Source of the DNA: an uncultured Ruminococcus sp.
GTDB taxonomy: Bacteria > Bacillota > Clostridia > RUG12999
NCBI GenBank assembly: GCA_902784805.1
Contig: CACZWD010000023.1
Coordinates: 14,304-50,137, forward strand
Length of the DNA stretch: 35,834 bases
Reading direction: 5' to 3'
Numbering within the stretch: position 1 is the first letter of the stretch; every line of letters begins with the position of its first letter. Shown here piece by piece: positions 1-9,608 of the stretch. The translations under genes and the position numbers were made by a program. The notes under the pieces are model-generated. The model was not told the DNA's origin. It saw only the letters and a list, made by a program, of their open reading frames with translations, and ran no database searches.

Positions 1-1
1 A

Positions 2-1918
2 ACAAAAAAATTTTTAAAAATTTGTGCGCTTTCTCTTGCTTTGTCTGTTTTTATGAGCTTGGTGACAATTGCCTCAGACACAAAAGAATTCGCAGATGTA
101 GAAAATGGAGACTATTTTTATTTTGCTGTACAGTGGGGTGTAGGAGCCGGTATTACCTATGGTGTAGATGAAGAACATTTTGCTCCTGAAAAAAATGTTA
201 CCCGCGCGCAGGTAGTTACTTTCTTATGGCGTATGGCAGGACAGCCTATTCCAACTGTTACGAAAACATTTATTGATGTTGATGCGGGCAGCTGGTATGA
301 AACCGCTGTACAGTGGGCTGTAGAAAATGAAATTACAGAAGGTACAGGCGACGGTATGTTTAGCCCCGAATTAGTCTGTGACCGAGCTATGTGCATAACT
401 CTGCTTTACCGAATGATGGGTTCTCCTATGGACGGAATAGATCTTACTGCTCCTGTAGAATTCAGTGAGGATATGACGATGGAAGATCTTGGAGTTTATT
501 TGATTAGAGAAATCGTTAAAGAGATGCGCAGCAATGAAATATTTATGGATGTTCCCGAAGGCTCTTATTATGAGGTTCCTGTAATTTGGGGATGTTTAAA
601 CGGAATTATTAACGATGACAACACCGGCATATTGGAAAACGGTATAATGTTCAGAGCTACCGACCCATGCGTTCGTAAAGAAATGATTTCTTTCCTTTAT
701 CAGACGAAGCTTATGCAGGACGCCGCAAACGCGCCGGAAACCTATGAATTAGGACCTGTTACTATTCCGTTCCCGCAGGAATATTCGGAGCTTTTATACC
801 GCAATATATACGGAATAATTGAAGGTGAAGATGTAGATGAAGAAGTTATACTTGTTATACAAGAACGCGCGTCAAAAGAAGCTGCGGAGGCTATGGGCGA
901 AGAGGACGATGATGGCGTAGGAGAGCTGTTCAGAATTGTCCGTGTAAGTGAAAACAGGCTTCATGAAATGCTTTGCGGCGATATGTCGGGAGAAAAAGTA
1001 TTCGCGAAAGATTCAACCGGAAAATACTATGTAATTTGCTATCCCACAGATGTTCGTTATATTCGTGAAACAAATGAGAAGATGAATGAGGATATTGAAC
1101 AGTGGACGAAGCTGAATAATTGGGCAAGAGGCGATTTGCCTGATGACATAATCGCATGCAGCAGTGACCTTTCGGCAGTTACGTTCACAAACACTATGCT
1201 TGATATGTATCTTGCGCGTATTGCATATGCGAAAGACGTTAAATACACAATAAGCACTACGGAATACGGTCCGCTTGAACCGGGGAAATTTGACGGAACA
1301 AAATATGCGGAGTATCTGCTTGGCGGGAACTTTGTCACGTCAGATGAAAAAGAAGCTCCTGACGGAGAGTATGTTGTTTTAAACTTCCCTGATGAAGGGG
1401 TGCGATATGATTTCTTTACGGCAGACGAAAACCTTGTCCGTGAAATAAGAGGTGATTATACGACATTTTACAGGCGCGATTTGCCGGGTAGCGTTACAAA
1501 TACCGAAGCTATGCTGGGTTGGTACTATTCTATAGCGGAGCAGACAGGTAAAAAAGAGGATTATAAAGAGCTTGACCCATTTATCGGTGAATGGCATGAG
1601 GAAATTGCGGGACGCGGAACGATGACGATTACAAAAAGTGTCGGTCTAGCGAAAGTGGATATAGAAGCAAGATGGCCCGGCAGCGCCTTTGAGGTAAGCA
1701 CCTGGAGCATTACGGCTAACCTTACAGAGGATGGCAAACTTGTTTATGATAACGGCAAGCATACAGTCACGGAATATGACGAAGACGGCAATGATAAAGT
1801 GATTTCAGAGACTACAAACGAAAGCGGTATTATTTCATTAAATAGAGACGGCAAGCTTGTTTGGAATTATCAAGACGGAGAGCAGAGCGAGGAAAGCGTG
1901 TTTGTCCGTAACAATTAA
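2..1918 (+). CDS. SLH-domain surface protein, 5' end outside window
   Basis: Probable cell-surface protein anchored to the wall by three N-terminal S-layer-homology (SLH) domains. The reading frame is open to the left edge. It encodes a basic-hydrophobic stretch (KKFLKICALSLALSVF) that looks like a signal peptide, so the real start lies just upstream and the TTG at 41 should not be used. SLH repeats begin near FADVENGDYFYFAVQWG, FIDVDAGSWYETAVQWA and FMDVPEGSYYEVPVIWG; the third is the most divergent. The middle (about 300 residues) matches nothing I recognise. The last 110 residues are rich in Thr, Gly and Asp and read like a lipocalin-like beta domain (GEWHEE, GTMTITK), which is only an inference. 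The SLH repeats are clear but the function of the rest is unknown. Confidence 0.85.
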   Translation, partial: TKKFLKICALSLALSVFMSLVTIASDTKEFADVENGDYFYFAVQWGVGAGITYGVDEEHFAPEKNVTRAQVVTFLWRMAGQPIPTVTKTFIDVDAGSWYETAVQWAVENEITEGTGDGMFSPELVCDRAMCITLLYRMMGSPMDGIDLTAPVEFSEDMTMEDLGVYLIREIVKEMRSNEIFMDVPEGSYYEVPVIWGCLNGIINDDNTGILENGIMFRATDPCVRKEMISFLYQTKLMQDAANAPETYELGPVTIPFPQEYSELLYRNIYGIIEGEDVDEEVILVIQERASKEAAEAMGEEDDDGVGELFRIVRVSENRLHEMLCGDMSGEKVFAKDSTGKYYVICYPTDVRYIRETNEKMNEDIEQWTKLNNWARGDLPDDIIACSSDLSAVTFTNTMLDMYLARIAYAKDVKYTISTTEYGPLEPGKFDGTKYAEYLLGGNFVTSDEKEAPDGEYVVLNFPDEGVRYDFFTADENLVREIRGDYTTFYRRDLPGSVTNTEAMLGWYYSIAEQTGKKEDYKELDPFIGEWHEEIAGRGTMTITKSVGLAKVDIEARWPGSAFEVSTWSITANLTEDGKLVYDNGKHTVTEYDEDGNDKVISETTNESGIISLNRDGKLVWNYQDGEQSEESVFVRNN

Positions 1919-1929
1919 AGACAGTAATA

Positions 1930-1973
1930 AAAAATGCTTTAATACAGGAAATCCTGTATTAAAGCATTTTTTT
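1930..1973. terminator. Bidirectional intrinsic terminator between SLH gene and trmK
   Basis: A near-perfect palindrome, AAAATGCTTTAATACAGGA / TCCTGTATTAAAGCATTTT with a 2-nt AA loop, is flanked by A and T runs, so it can end transcription on both strands. The trmK stop codon (complement of 1959-1961) lies inside the stem. Confidence 0.9.
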
Positions 1974-2630
1974 ATACTCTTTTTTTAAAAGCAAATATTC
2001 TTTTACCGTATCGGTTTCCGCGCCTGCGTTGATAGCCTGAACTGCGGATTTTTCTATAAGTTTTAACCTGTAAGCAAGATAGTCCTTGTAAAGAGGGTGT
2101 TTTTTTAACTGAGGTGAAAAATAACCCATATCGTTGAAGGGCGCTGCTTTCCCCGGTTCCGCGCAGATAATTATGTACATTTTGTTGCGCTCCGGAACAA
2201 TATTCTCGGAAACAATTTTAAAACCGCATTTTGACAGGGCGCGGCGAACAAAATAAGCGTCGGTCATAGGCTGAATTATAAGCTTTTTGAGTCCTTTCGG
2301 AATATATTTTTTAAGAAGATGCGAAATAAGCTCGCCGCCCATACCCGCAATAACGGCACAATCGGCTTCATAATCAGAAACGGCATGGAGTCCGTCGGCT
2401 TTGCGAAGTAATACATAATCGGTAAGGCCATAATATTTTAAATTTTCCGCTGCTTTTTCAAGCGGACCGTCCGCAATATCGGAAGCAATCGCATTTTCTA
2501 TAGTGCCGTTTTTTATTAAATATATCGGCAGCCTTGCGTGGTCTGTGCCGATATCTGCCAAGCGGCAATCACGGGGTACAAACGAGGCCGCCGACTTAAG
2601 TCGTGGGGATAAAGGAGTGTTTTTGTTCAT
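1959..2630 (-). CDS. trmK: tRNA (adenine(22)-N1)-methyltransferase TrmK
   Basis: SAM-dependent methyltransferase predicted to form m1A22 in tRNA (the YqfN/TrmK family). The N-terminal Rossmann fold is visible: motif I ADIGTDHARLPIYLI near residues 25-40, acidic loop ASDIADGPLEKAAENL, and the family-typical VIAGMGGELISHLL near residue 93. The C-terminal third is helical and Lys-rich, as in the family, and 223 residues is a normal length. The ATG has a good GGAG Shine-Dalgarno site and follows sigA by 19 nt, so it is probably co-transcribed with sigA and dnaG. A dnaG-sigA-trmK order is also known in Bacillus; the Nif3-like gene that often follows there is absent. The stop codon sits inside the shared terminator. 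Confidence 0.93.
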   Translation of the reverse strand: MNKNTPLSPRLKSAASFVPRDCRLADIGTDHARLPIYLIKNGTIENAIASDIADGPLEKAAENLKYYGLTDYVLLRKADGLHAVSDYEADCAVIAGMGGELISHLLKKYIPKGLKKLIIQPMTDAYFVRRALSKCGFKIVSENIVPERNKMYIIICAEPGKAAPFNDMGYFSPQLKKHPLYKDYLAYRLKLIEKSAVQAINAGAETDTVKEYLLLKKEYKKML

Positions 2631-2649
2631 AAAAGGTCTCCTTTATAAA

Positions 2650-3726
2650 TTATAGGTAATCTTTAAGCTTTTTACTTCTTGAAGGGTGTCGAAGCTTACG
2701 AAGCGCTTTGGCTTCAATTTGCCTTATTCTTTCTCTTGTAACGTCAAATTCCTGTCCGACTTCTTCAAGTGTTCTTGCGCGACCGTCCTCAAGCCCGAAA
2801 CGTAGTTTTAAAACACGTGCTTCGCGCGGAAGCAGCGTATCTATAACATCATTAAGCTGGTCACGAAGTAACATATATGAAGCGGCTTCGGCGGGAGCGG
2901 GAGCTTCTTCGTCGGGAATAAAATCTTCAAGATGACTTTCGTCCTCTCCGCCAATCGGTGTTTCAAGAGATACGGGTTCCTGCGCGATTTTCATAATTTC
3001 GCGCACTTTATCTTGCGGCATATTAAGTTCTTTTGCAAGCTCCTCAGTTGTCGGCTCTCTGCCGAGGTCCTGAAGCATACGCCTTGATTCACGAATAAGC
3101 CTGTTTATGGTTTCCGCCATATGAACGGGCAAACGGATTATTCGTGATTTATCCGAAATAGCCCTTGTTATTGCCTGTTTTATCCACCAGGTAGCGTAAG
3201 TGGAAAACTTGTAACCCTTTGATGGGTCAAATTTTTCTACAGCTTTTATAAGACCGAGATTGCCCTCCTGAATAAGGTCAAGAAACGGCATACCTCTGCC
3301 CACATATTTTTTCGCTATGCTTACAACAAGCCTTAAATTTGCTTCCGTAAGTCTTTTTCTTGCCGTTGCATCACCGTCTGTAATACGCTGCGCAAGCTCG
3401 TTTTCCTCGTTGTTTGAAAGAAGTGGTACTTTTCCGATTTCTTTAAGATACATTTTTACGGGGTCGTCAATCACAATACCGTCAAAATTGAGGTCAATTT
3501 TTTCTTCGCCCTTTGATTGAATTTCGCTCATTTCTTTTTCAAAATCCGCAACGACCTCGATGCCCATATTTTTAATAGTATCATAAATTACTTCCATTTG
3601 TTCGGCATCGATTTCATAATCCCCTAAGGCGTCCTGTATATCTTTATAGCTCAAAATGCCATTTTTTTCGCCAAGTTCAATCAAATCCGCAACAAGCTGC
3701 TGCTTACTCTCGTTATCAAATTCCAT
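2650..3726 (-). CDS. sigA: Primary RNA polymerase sigma factor SigA/RpoD
   Basis: Housekeeping sigma-70 factor. A short region 1.1 (residues 1-75) is followed by region 1.2 ([16 protein letters not shown]), regions 2.1-2.4 ([42 protein letters not shown]), region 3 ([13 protein letters not shown]) and region 4 ([34 protein letters not shown]). It ends with the canonical tail [12 protein letters not shown], which makes this copy the likely primary sigma rather than its neighbour. The start has an AAGGAAAG ribosome site. The gene lies 38 nt behind a second, very similar sigma gene and 19 nt ahead of trmK, in the macromolecular-synthesis operon with dnaG. Confidence 0.96.
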   Translation of the reverse strand: MEFDNESKQQLVADLIELGEKNGILSYKDIQDALGDYEIDAEQMEVIYDTIKNMGIEVVADFEKEMSEIQSKGEEKIDLNFDGIVIDDPVKMYLKEIGKVPLLSNNEENELAQRITDGDATARKRLTEANLRLVVSIAKKYVGRGMPFLDLIQEGNLGLIKAVEKFDPSKGYKFSTYATWWIKQAITRAISDKSRIIRLPVHMAETINRLIRESRRMLQDLGREPTTEELAKELNMPQDKVREIMKIAQEPVSLETPIGGEDESHLEDFIPDEEAPAPAEAASYMLLRDQLNDVIDTLLPREARVLKLRFGLEDGRARTLEEVGQEFDVTRERIRQIEAKALRKLRHPSRSKKLKDYL

Positions 3727-3764
3727 ATTATTCTTTCCTTTCCGTGTTACGGCTGAATGTTATG

Positions 3765-4826
3765 TCAAATAAAATCTTTAAAAGTTATATGTTTGCGTGC
3801 GCACCTTGCGCGTACTTTTCTGAGCGCTTTAGCTTCAATTTGTCTTATTCTTTCTCTTGTGACGTCAAATTCAAGCCCGACCTCTTCAAGAGTATAGGCT
3901 TTGCCGTCCTCAAGCCCAAAACGCATTTTTAAAACCTTTGCCTCACGAGGCGAAAGCGTATCAAGAATATCCTGTATCTGTTCGGTTAAAAGCACCTGAG
4001 TTGCGGCTTCGTCGGGCGACTTTGCAGTATCATCTGCAACAAATTCAAGCAAGCTGTTATCTTCATCGTCACCTATATGAAGGTCAAGCGATATAGGTTC
4101 GAGAGCAATGCGCCTTATGCTGCGAAGCCGTTCCTCCGACATTTTCATTTCTTTAGCAAGTTCTTCTGTTGTCGGTTCTCTGCCAAGCTCCTGTAGCATA
4201 CGTCTTGATTCGCGTATAAGCTTGTTTACGGTTTCTGCCATATGCACGGGAAGTCTTATGGTTCTTGATTGGTCGGAAAGAGCTCTTGTTATGGACTGAC
4301 GTATCCACCATGTGGCGTAGGTGGAAAACTTAAAACCTTTGTTTTTATCAAACCGTTCAACAGCTTTAATAAGTCCGAGGTTTCCCTCTTGAATAAGGTC
4401 AAGTATAGGCATACCTCTTGAAGAATATCTTTTCGCGACGCTTACAACAAGCCTTAAGTTTGCCTCAATAAGTCTGTTTTTCGCATTATTGTCACCGCTT
4501 GACGCTTTTGTCGAAAGAATAGCTTCTTCCTCCGCCGAAATAAGCGGAATACTGCCTATTTCATGAAGGTACATGCGTATCGGGTCGGTAGCCTCAATTT
4601 CTTTTATATCTTTTTCATCGGCATGCTCCGAACTCGTAGCCATATCATCACGAATTTCTATGTGATAATGCTCAAGCGCTTCATAAAAATCGTCAATAAC
4701 TTCAGGCGCAGCATCTTCACCCTCAAGCTTGTCCTGAAAATCATCAAAAGTAACAAAACCTTTTTTTTCGCCAAGCTCAATGAGTTCCGATATAAGCTTG
4801 TCTTTTCTTTCTTTATCAAGAGCCAT
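3765..4826 (-). CDS. Second RpoD-like sigma-70 factor, tandem paralogue of SigA
   Basis: A full-length group-1-type sigma factor of 353 residues, directly upstream of sigA and 29 nt after dnaG. It keeps region 1.1, region 1.2 ([16 protein letters not shown]), region 2 ([32 protein letters not shown]), region 3 ([13 protein letters not shown]) and the region 4.2 recognition helix ([16 protein letters not shown]) that is identical to SigA. By eye, regions 1.2 to 4.2 are clearly more than half identical to SigA. Differences are concentrated in region 1.1, the acidic linker before region 4 and the C-terminus, which reads [15 protein letters not shown] instead of the usual [12 protein letters not shown]. 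It probably recognises the same -10/-35 elements; a different core affinity or growth condition is possible. The Shine-Dalgarno site GGAGGAGGG is very strong. It could be called rpoD2, but no specific name is justified. Confidence 0.92.
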   Translation of the reverse strand: MALDKERKDKLISELIELGEKKGFVTFDDFQDKLEGEDAAPEVIDDFYEALEHYHIEIRDDMATSSEHADEKDIKEIEATDPIRMYLHEIGSIPLISAEEEAILSTKASSGDNNAKNRLIEANLRLVVSVAKRYSSRGMPILDLIQEGNLGLIKAVERFDKNKGFKFSTYATWWIRQSITRALSDQSRTIRLPVHMAETVNKLIRESRRMLQELGREPTTEELAKEMKMSEERLRSIRRIALEPISLDLHIGDDEDNSLLEFVADDTAKSPDEAATQVLLTEQIQDILDTLSPREAKVLKMRFGLEDGKAYTLEEVGLEFDVTRERIRQIEAKALRKVRARCARKHITFKDFI

Positions 4827-4839
4827 AAATAACCCTCCT

Positions 4840-4852
4840 CCGGACAGTCCGG
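4840..4852. repeat. Short palindrome between dnaG and the sigma paralogue
   Basis: CCGGACAGTCCGG is a perfect 6-bp inverted repeat around one base. It lies between the dnaG stop and the Shine-Dalgarno site of the second sigma gene and touches that site. It could be a protein site or a small hairpin limiting translation; there is no direct evidence for either. Confidence 0.35.
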
Positions 4853-4855
4853 TTT

Positions 4856-6598
4856 CTATTTTTTCAGATTTTTTATCATTTCGGCCAGCTTTGCCGGATT
4901 ACCTTCACCCGCAGCGGCGTTAATCAGCTGTTTTTGCTTTTCGGTTTTTAATCTATCGATTATCTGCTCGGCGGCTTTAAGAGGATTTTCAACATCCTGC
5001 TGCGATGTTAAAGCGGCGCAAAGCTTTTTTGCCGTTTCATCTTCGGTTTTTGATATTATAACAGAAAAATCAGGCGGCTTGTTTTGAGCGGAGTATGAAT
5101 AAATATCGTTTGCAACGGCTTGAAGCGGGGAGCCGTCAAACAAGCTTTCGTCCGTTTCTTTTCTGACATACCGCCATACGGTTATATCCCCGCACATAAG
5201 GGAAAGAAGCACCGCCTGTGCCCGAAAAACTGATTCGTCCTGTTTTTCCTCCGCGGTTTTATATGTAGAATATGTCCGTTTCGGAGCCGCATTATTTGAT
5301 TTATAACTTATACGGTTTACCTCGGTTTTTATTGCCTCCTCCGAGATGCCTGTTTCCGCTGACGTTTCCGCAATGTATGCCTCACGTTCTATTTCGTTTC
5401 CGACTTCGGAAAAAACACCTGCCGCTTTTGTTACAAACTCTATTTTCTGCTCGGTGTTTTCTATATCGTATTCTTGCTTTAAACGGTCTATTTTATACAA
5501 AATATGATTTTTTGCGCCTTCGATAAGCTTTTTAAATTTTGCCGCGCCTTTAAGACGCAAATACTCGTCGGCGTCTTTCGTGTCCGGTATGACAAGAACC
5601 TTGAGTTTAAGGTCTGTCGCGGAAAGAACCGAAAGCGCGCGCATAACGGCGGCTTGTCCCGCGTTATCGCTGTCATAGCATATAATAAGCTCTTTTGTAT
5701 ATCTTGAAACAATCTTTGCGTGTTCGGGCGTAAACGCTGTGCCAAGCCCCGCGACAGCATTTGTGAAACCATATTTATGGAGTGATATAACGTCCATATA
5801 GCCTTCAACAAGAATAAGCCTTTCGGAGCAGTTTTTCTTCGCGAAATTAAGCCCGTAAAGCGTTTTGCTTTTATTAAAAATCATACTGTCGGTTGAATTT
5901 ACATATTTCATACCATCGGATTTTGCCATTGTTCTGCCGCCGAAAGCTATAACATTGCCTCTTATGTCAAAAATCGGCACCATTACTCTGTCACGGAAAA
6001 AGTCATAATATTTGCCGGTTTTTTCACTTTTTCTTATAAGCCCGGATTCAAGCATAAGCCCTTCGTCAAAGCTTTTTTCTTTTAAATGATTGTAAAGAGC
6101 GTCATATCCCGCCGGCGAATAACCCAAACCAAAGTGAGTTACGGTTGATAAGTCTATTTGTCTTGCGGCAAGGTAGGAACGCGCGATATTGCCACCCTCA
6201 TCCATAAGGCAGGAATGATAAAACCTTGCGGCGGTCACATACATTTCAAGCATTTTTTGCTTTTTTCTGAAAAACTCACCGTCAGAAGCTTTTTCGTTGC
6301 CTTCCGGAAGATGAATATTTGCCCGCGCCGCAAGAAACTTTACAGCCTCAACAAAATCAAGATTTTCGATTTTCATAATAAACTGTATGACACTGCCGCC
6401 TTCTCCGCAGCCAAAGCAGTGGTAAAGCTGCTTGTCCGCCGAAACTTGAAAAGACGGGGTTTTTTCGCTGTGAAAAGGGCAAAGTCCAACGTATCTGTTG
6501 CCGCTTCTCTTAAGCTTTACATAGCTTCCGGCAACATCGACAAGATTATTCGAGGCTATAATTTCGTTTATAAGCTCATCAGAATAATACGCTGCCAC
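4856..6598 (-). CDS. dnaG: DNA primase DnaG
   Basis: Makes RNA primers for chromosome replication. The N-terminal CHC2 zinc ribbon is intact (C40, H43, C61, C64 in LCPFH and YHCFGCG). The catalytic core follows, with a TOPRIM domain whose acidic motifs are [11 protein letters not shown] and [12 protein letters not shown]. The C-terminal helicase-binding region is divergent, as is usual in Clostridia. 580 residues is normal. The start is GTG with AAGGAG nine bases upstream. It heads the dnaG > sigma > sigA > trmK unit; no convincing sigma-A promoter stands out in the roughly 180 nt between it and the divergent lipoprotein gene. Confidence 0.96.
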   Translation of the reverse strand: MAAYYSDELINEIIASNNLVDVAGSYVKLKRSGNRYVGLCPFHSEKTPSFQVSADKQLYHCFGCGEGGSVIQFIMKIENLDFVEAVKFLAARANIHLPEGNEKASDGEFFRKKQKMLEMYVTAARFYHSCLMDEGGNIARSYLAARQIDLSTVTHFGLGYSPAGYDALYNHLKEKSFDEGLMLESGLIRKSEKTGKYYDFFRDRVMVPIFDIRGNVIAFGGRTMAKSDGMKYVNSTDSMIFNKSKTLYGLNFAKKNCSERLILVEGYMDVISLHKYGFTNAVAGLGTAFTPEHAKIVSRYTKELIICYDSDNAGQAAVMRALSVLSATDLKLKVLVIPDTKDADEYLRLKGAAKFKKLIEGAKNHILYKIDRLKQEYDIENTEQKIEFVTKAAGVFSEVGNEIEREAYIAETSAETGISEEAIKTEVNRISYKSNNAAPKRTYSTYKTAEEKQDESVFRAQAVLLSLMCGDITVWRYVRKETDESLFDGSPLQAVANDIYSYSAQNKPPDFSVIISKTEDETAKKLCAALTSQQDVENPLKAAEQIIDRLKTEKQKQLINAAAGEGNPAKLAEMIKNLKK

Positions 6599-6716
6599 TT
6601 TAACTTACTCCTTTTTAAAAAATTCAAAAACAATCGTCCGCTGTATTTAATGCTGTTTTAATTATTCGACATAAAAAACAGAAATCCTTTTTTCAAAGGA
6701 ATTTTCAAAAAAACAC

Positions 6717-6745
6717 TTTACAAAACCGTACTGTTATGATAAAAT
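6717..6745 (+). promoter_or_regulatory. Sigma-A promoter of the lipoprotein gene
   Basis: TTTACA (6717-6722), 17-nt spacer, TAAAAT (6740-6745), with an extended -10 TG at 6737-6738. The start codon is 35 nt downstream of the -10, behind an AAGGGG site. Confidence 0.75.
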
Positions 6746-6780
6746 AAATATATAGAAAAAATAAAAAGGGGCGCTTTGCA

Positions 6781-7431
6781 ATGAAAAAAATTCTTTCTGT
6801 TATAATTGCCGTAATTATTGTTTTATCGTTTTGTTCCTGCGGGAAAAAAAGCGGAGGAAGCACAAACGTATCATCGGGCGGCGGAGAAAGTACGGCAAAT
6901 GCGGAAAAGGCGGTAAGCGAAATGCTGAACGCTATGAAAAAGCTTGACTTTAAGGATGTTGAAAAATATGTGAAGCTTGATTCCGTTAAAGTTACGGAGG
7001 ACGAAAACGGAGCAATTACCGATGCGAACGAAATTTTTAAAGCCGCTTTTTCAAAGCTTGATTATAAAATTCTTTCTTCCGAAAAGGGAAAGGACGGCGC
7101 TGTATATGTCGAAACGGAAATCACGACCATTGATATGCAGCCTGTTGTAAACGAATATTTTAAAAACGCATTACAATTTGCTCTTGAAAATGCTTTTGTC
7201 GATAAAAAAGTATCGGAAAATGAAAACAAGGAAAAAATGACAGGCTTCTTTAAAGATGCCGTAGCAAGCGTCGGAAAAGAAACAAAAACGAGCAAGGTAA
7301 AAATAAAAGTTGTCAAGGAAAACGGAAAATGGAAAATCGTTTCTGATGACGATTTTTCCGAAGCCGTAACGGGCGGTATTATAAACGCCGTTAAAAATAT
7401 GGACGATTCTTTTGATTATTCACAAGATTAA
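6781..7431 (+). CDS. Lipoprotein of unknown function
   Basis: A secreted, lipid-anchored protein. A type II signal peptide (MKKILSVIIAVIIVLSFCSC) ends in a lipobox with the acylated Cys at about residue 20. A low-complexity Gly/Ser linker follows (residues 23-36) and then a mature domain that begins ANAEKAVSEMLNAMKKLDFKDVEKYV. The pattern of a helical start, alternating strands and a final KVVKENGKWKIVSDDDF is typical of the NTF2-like, DUF4878/DUF5105-type lipoproteins common in Clostridia. Family membership is an inference. The gene has its own promoter and is divergent from dnaG; the next gene starts 41 nt later and may be co-transcribed. Confidence 0.85.
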   Translation: MKKILSVIIAVIIVLSFCSCGKKSGGSTNVSSGGGESTANAEKAVSEMLNAMKKLDFKDVEKYVKLDSVKVTEDENGAITDANEIFKAAFSKLDYKILSSEKGKDGAVYVETEITTIDMQPVVNEYFKNALQFALENAFVDKKVSENENKEKMTGFFKDAVASVGKETKTSKVKIKVVKENGKWKIVSDDDFSEAVTGGIINAVKNMDDSFDYSQD

Positions 7432-7471
7432 TACGTAAAGTTATCAAATAAAAAAGAAGGGCAGTAAACAA

Positions 7472-8383
7472 ATGAAAAAGCTTATATCTTTTCTGGTTGC
7501 GGCGATACTTTTTTATACGTGTTTTACCGCTGACGCGGAGCATTTTAAAGGGATGCCGGTTGTAACAGCGCCAACCGATATTCGTGTTACGCTTGACGGG
7601 CAGGAAATACCGTCTGTATGCGCATTCGGCGAAATGTTTATCTGCGCTGATGTTCTTGACGATTTCGGTTATACTCTTTCGTATGACGATAGTGTAAGAG
7701 CACTTATTGCTGTTAAAAACGCTTTGCCGGCGGGCAGCGCACAAAAAGAATTTAATCCGGAAAGACCGCAGGAAGTTACTTTTTCCGATATAAGCGTTGT
7801 AATAAACGGAAATGTTTTCGGTACGGCACCTGAACTTGTAAATGAAGGTGTTATTCCCGAAACGATTGTTGTAGGCGGAATGATGTATGTAAGCGCGAAC
7901 GCGGTTTCAAATACTCCGGCGGTAAGTTATTGTGATGTGCTCGGCATAAAGTGGGACGGACGGGAAAGAGCGCTCCGTCTTAAAGATGAACCGTCAGGCA
8001 CTAAGGTGCAGCAGGAGGAGGCATTTATTAATCCGGTACCGGAGAACGGAGCCGAGCTGTTCGGCTGGCAGAAGGGCGAAACCTATGAAGGGGAAGGCTT
8101 TGAAATTATTGACTGTTATCAGAGCGGAACGCCACACGGTACGTATCATCATTATAAATATATTGAGGACAGCGGAAGAAGTATATATCTAAATCCGACC
8201 TTCCGCTTATATAATCTGTTCAGTCATTGGGGTAGAATAGAAGTTTTCGATTTCAGAATTGAAGGAAGAACGCTTTATTTCGGCAGTGAAAGAAATCTTT
8301 GGGAAACCGGAGAATATAAGACGGGAGAATATGCTCTTGACCTTGATACTATGACGGTTAAAATAATTTCCGAAAGGGATTAA
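7472..8383 (+). CDS. Secreted protein with stalk-type (copper amine oxidase N-like) domains
   Basis: An exported protein with a signal peptide (KKLISFLVAAILFYTCFTADA). Two repeats of a stalk or copper-amine-oxidase-N-like module can be seen. One is near residues 33-80 (IRVTLDGQEI ... FICADVLDDFGYTLSYDD); the second is near 95-165 (ISVVINGNVF ... MMYVSANAVSN ... VLGIKWDGRERALRLK). Such modules are usually extracellular scaffolds, often combined with SLH or hydrolase domains. The C-terminal 130 residues, from WQKGETYEGEGFEIIDCYQ on, are not recognised. No catalytic motif is apparent. It ends 2 nt before rnhB, suggesting one transcript. Confidence 0.8.
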   Translation: MKKLISFLVAAILFYTCFTADAEHFKGMPVVTAPTDIRVTLDGQEIPSVCAFGEMFICADVLDDFGYTLSYDDSVRALIAVKNALPAGSAQKEFNPERPQEVTFSDISVVINGNVFGTAPELVNEGVIPETIVVGGMMYVSANAVSNTPAVSYCDVLGIKWDGRERALRLKDEPSGTKVQQEEAFINPVPENGAELFGWQKGETYEGEGFEIIDCYQSGTPHGTYHHYKYIEDSGRSIYLNPTFRLYNLFSHWGRIEVFDFRIEGRTLYFGSERNLWETGEYKTGEYALDLDTMTVKIISERD

Positions 8384-8385
8384 AT

Positions 8386-9030
8386 ATGGGACTTACAAAA
8401 GCTGAAAGACTTGAAAAAATTAAAGAGCAGGCGCGGTTTATGAGCGATTTCGATTCGCTTTTCGGCTGCTCCCTTCTTGCGGGAGTCGATGAGGCGGGCA
8501 GAGGACCGCTCGCCGGACCGGTTTTCGCGGCTGCGGTAATTTTACCGGAGGGCTGCGTTATTGAAGGCGTAAACGACTCAAAAAAGCTTTCCGAAAAGCG
8601 GCGCGAGGAGCTTTTTGATATTATAACGGGCAATGCGGTCGCGTGGGCGGTCGCTTTGGAGGACGAAAAGGTTATTGATGAAATAAACATCAGAAACGCC
8701 ACGTATAAAGCTATGAATAAAGCGGTTGACGCTCTTTCGGTACGTCCGGAATATGTGATTATTGACGGTGACGCCGTTAAGGATATGACTGTTCCGCATA
8801 CCTGCGTTATAAAGGGTGACGCGAAAAGTCTTTCAATCGCGGCGGCATCGATTCTTGCAAAAGTCAGCAGGGACAGGTACCTTAAAGAGCTTGATAAAAA
8901 ATATCCCGAATATCAGTTCGCGAAGCATAAGGGCTACGGCACAAAGCTGCATTACGAAATGATAGAAAAATACGGCGTCAGCCCTGTACACAGAAGGAGT
9001 TTTCTTAAAAAAATTATCGGAGACGAATAA
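8386..9030 (+). CDS. rnhB: Ribonuclease HII
   Basis: Cleaves the RNA strand of RNA-DNA hybrids and starts removal of ribonucleotides misinserted in DNA. The signature GVDEAGRGPLAGPV is present near residue 34 (catalytic Asp-Glu pair). It is followed by NDSKKLSEKRRE, IIDGD near residue 125 and SIAAASILAKVSRDRY near residue 150. 214 residues is typical. The ATG has a GAAAGGG site inside the end of the preceding gene. Its last base overlaps the start codon of the next gene (TAATG junction), so the two are translationally coupled. Confidence 0.96.
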   Translation: MGLTKAERLEKIKEQARFMSDFDSLFGCSLLAGVDEAGRGPLAGPVFAAAVILPEGCVIEGVNDSKKLSEKRREELFDIITGNAVAWAVALEDEKVIDEINIRNATYKAMNKAVDALSVRPEYVIIDGDAVKDMTVPHTCVIKGDAKSLSIAAASILAKVSRDRYLKELDKKYPEYQFAKHKGYGTKLHYEMIEKYGVSPVHRRSFLKKIIGDE

Positions 9031-9608
9031 TGAAAAGCAAAGCCGAATTAAGAAAAGAATATATAAAAGTACGTCAAGGGACAATGAATAAGGCTGAAAA
9101 ATCCATGTTGATATGCAAAAAAATATCGGAGCTTGATGAATACAAAAGCGCGAAAACGGTTTTTTTGTATAAAAGCTTGCCGCAGGAGGTAAATGTTGAC
9201 GGACTTATCGAAACAGCCTTGTTAAGCGGGAAAACCGTTGCGCTTCCTAAAACATTTGACGATTTTTCTCTTAAATTTTATAAATTTACGGGTGAACCGC
9301 TTATTAAAAGCGGTTTTGGTGTGTATGAACCGGTCGGAGCGCCCGAAAGCGAGATTGAAACGCCCGATATTGTAATATTACCGGGTATATGCTTTGACCT
9401 TGAAGGAAACAGGATAGGTTTCGGGAAAGGCTGTTACGACAGATTTTTAAGCGGCAAAAGCGTGTTTGTTGCCGCGGCTTGTTTTGAATCACAGCTTTTA
9501 AAAAACGGTTTAATAGATGCGGAGAGCACTGATATCGGCGCTAATGTTATCGTAACCGAAAGGAAAATATACAGAGTGGGTGAAGCATATGGAGGACAGC
9601 ATTTTTGA
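9030..9608 (+). CDS. 5-formyltetrahydrofolate cyclo-ligase
   Basis: Converts 5-formyl-THF to 5,10-methenyl-THF using ATP, rescuing a folate storage form. The N-terminus (KAELRKEYIKVRQGTM) is the usual start. The conserved blocks VALPKTF, KSGFGVYEP and the C-terminal loop LPGICFDLEGNRIGFGKGCYDRFL near residues 112-140 are present. 192 residues is normal. It overlaps rnhB by one base and overlaps the next gene by 20 nt. Other names for the family are MTHFS, Fau and YqgN. Confidence 0.94.
   Translation: MKSKAELRKEYIKVRQGTMNKAEKSMLICKKISELDEYKSAKTVFLYKSLPQEVNVDGLIETALLSGKTVALPKTFDDFSLKFYKFTGEPLIKSGFGVYEPVGAPESEIETPDIVILPGICFDLEGNRIGFGKGCYDRFLSGKSVFVAAACFESQLLKNGLIDAESTDIGANVIVTERKIYRVGEAYGGQHF

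Noticed and set aside
6682..6704. AT-rich hairpin between dnaG and the lipoprotein gene as terminator
   Set aside because: The stem has a bulge and only AT-rich pairing, and no gene end is near on either strand.
6601..6720. Sigma-A promoter for the dnaG operon
   Set aside because: Several weak TTGAAA-like boxes exist but none is paired with a good -10 at proper distance.
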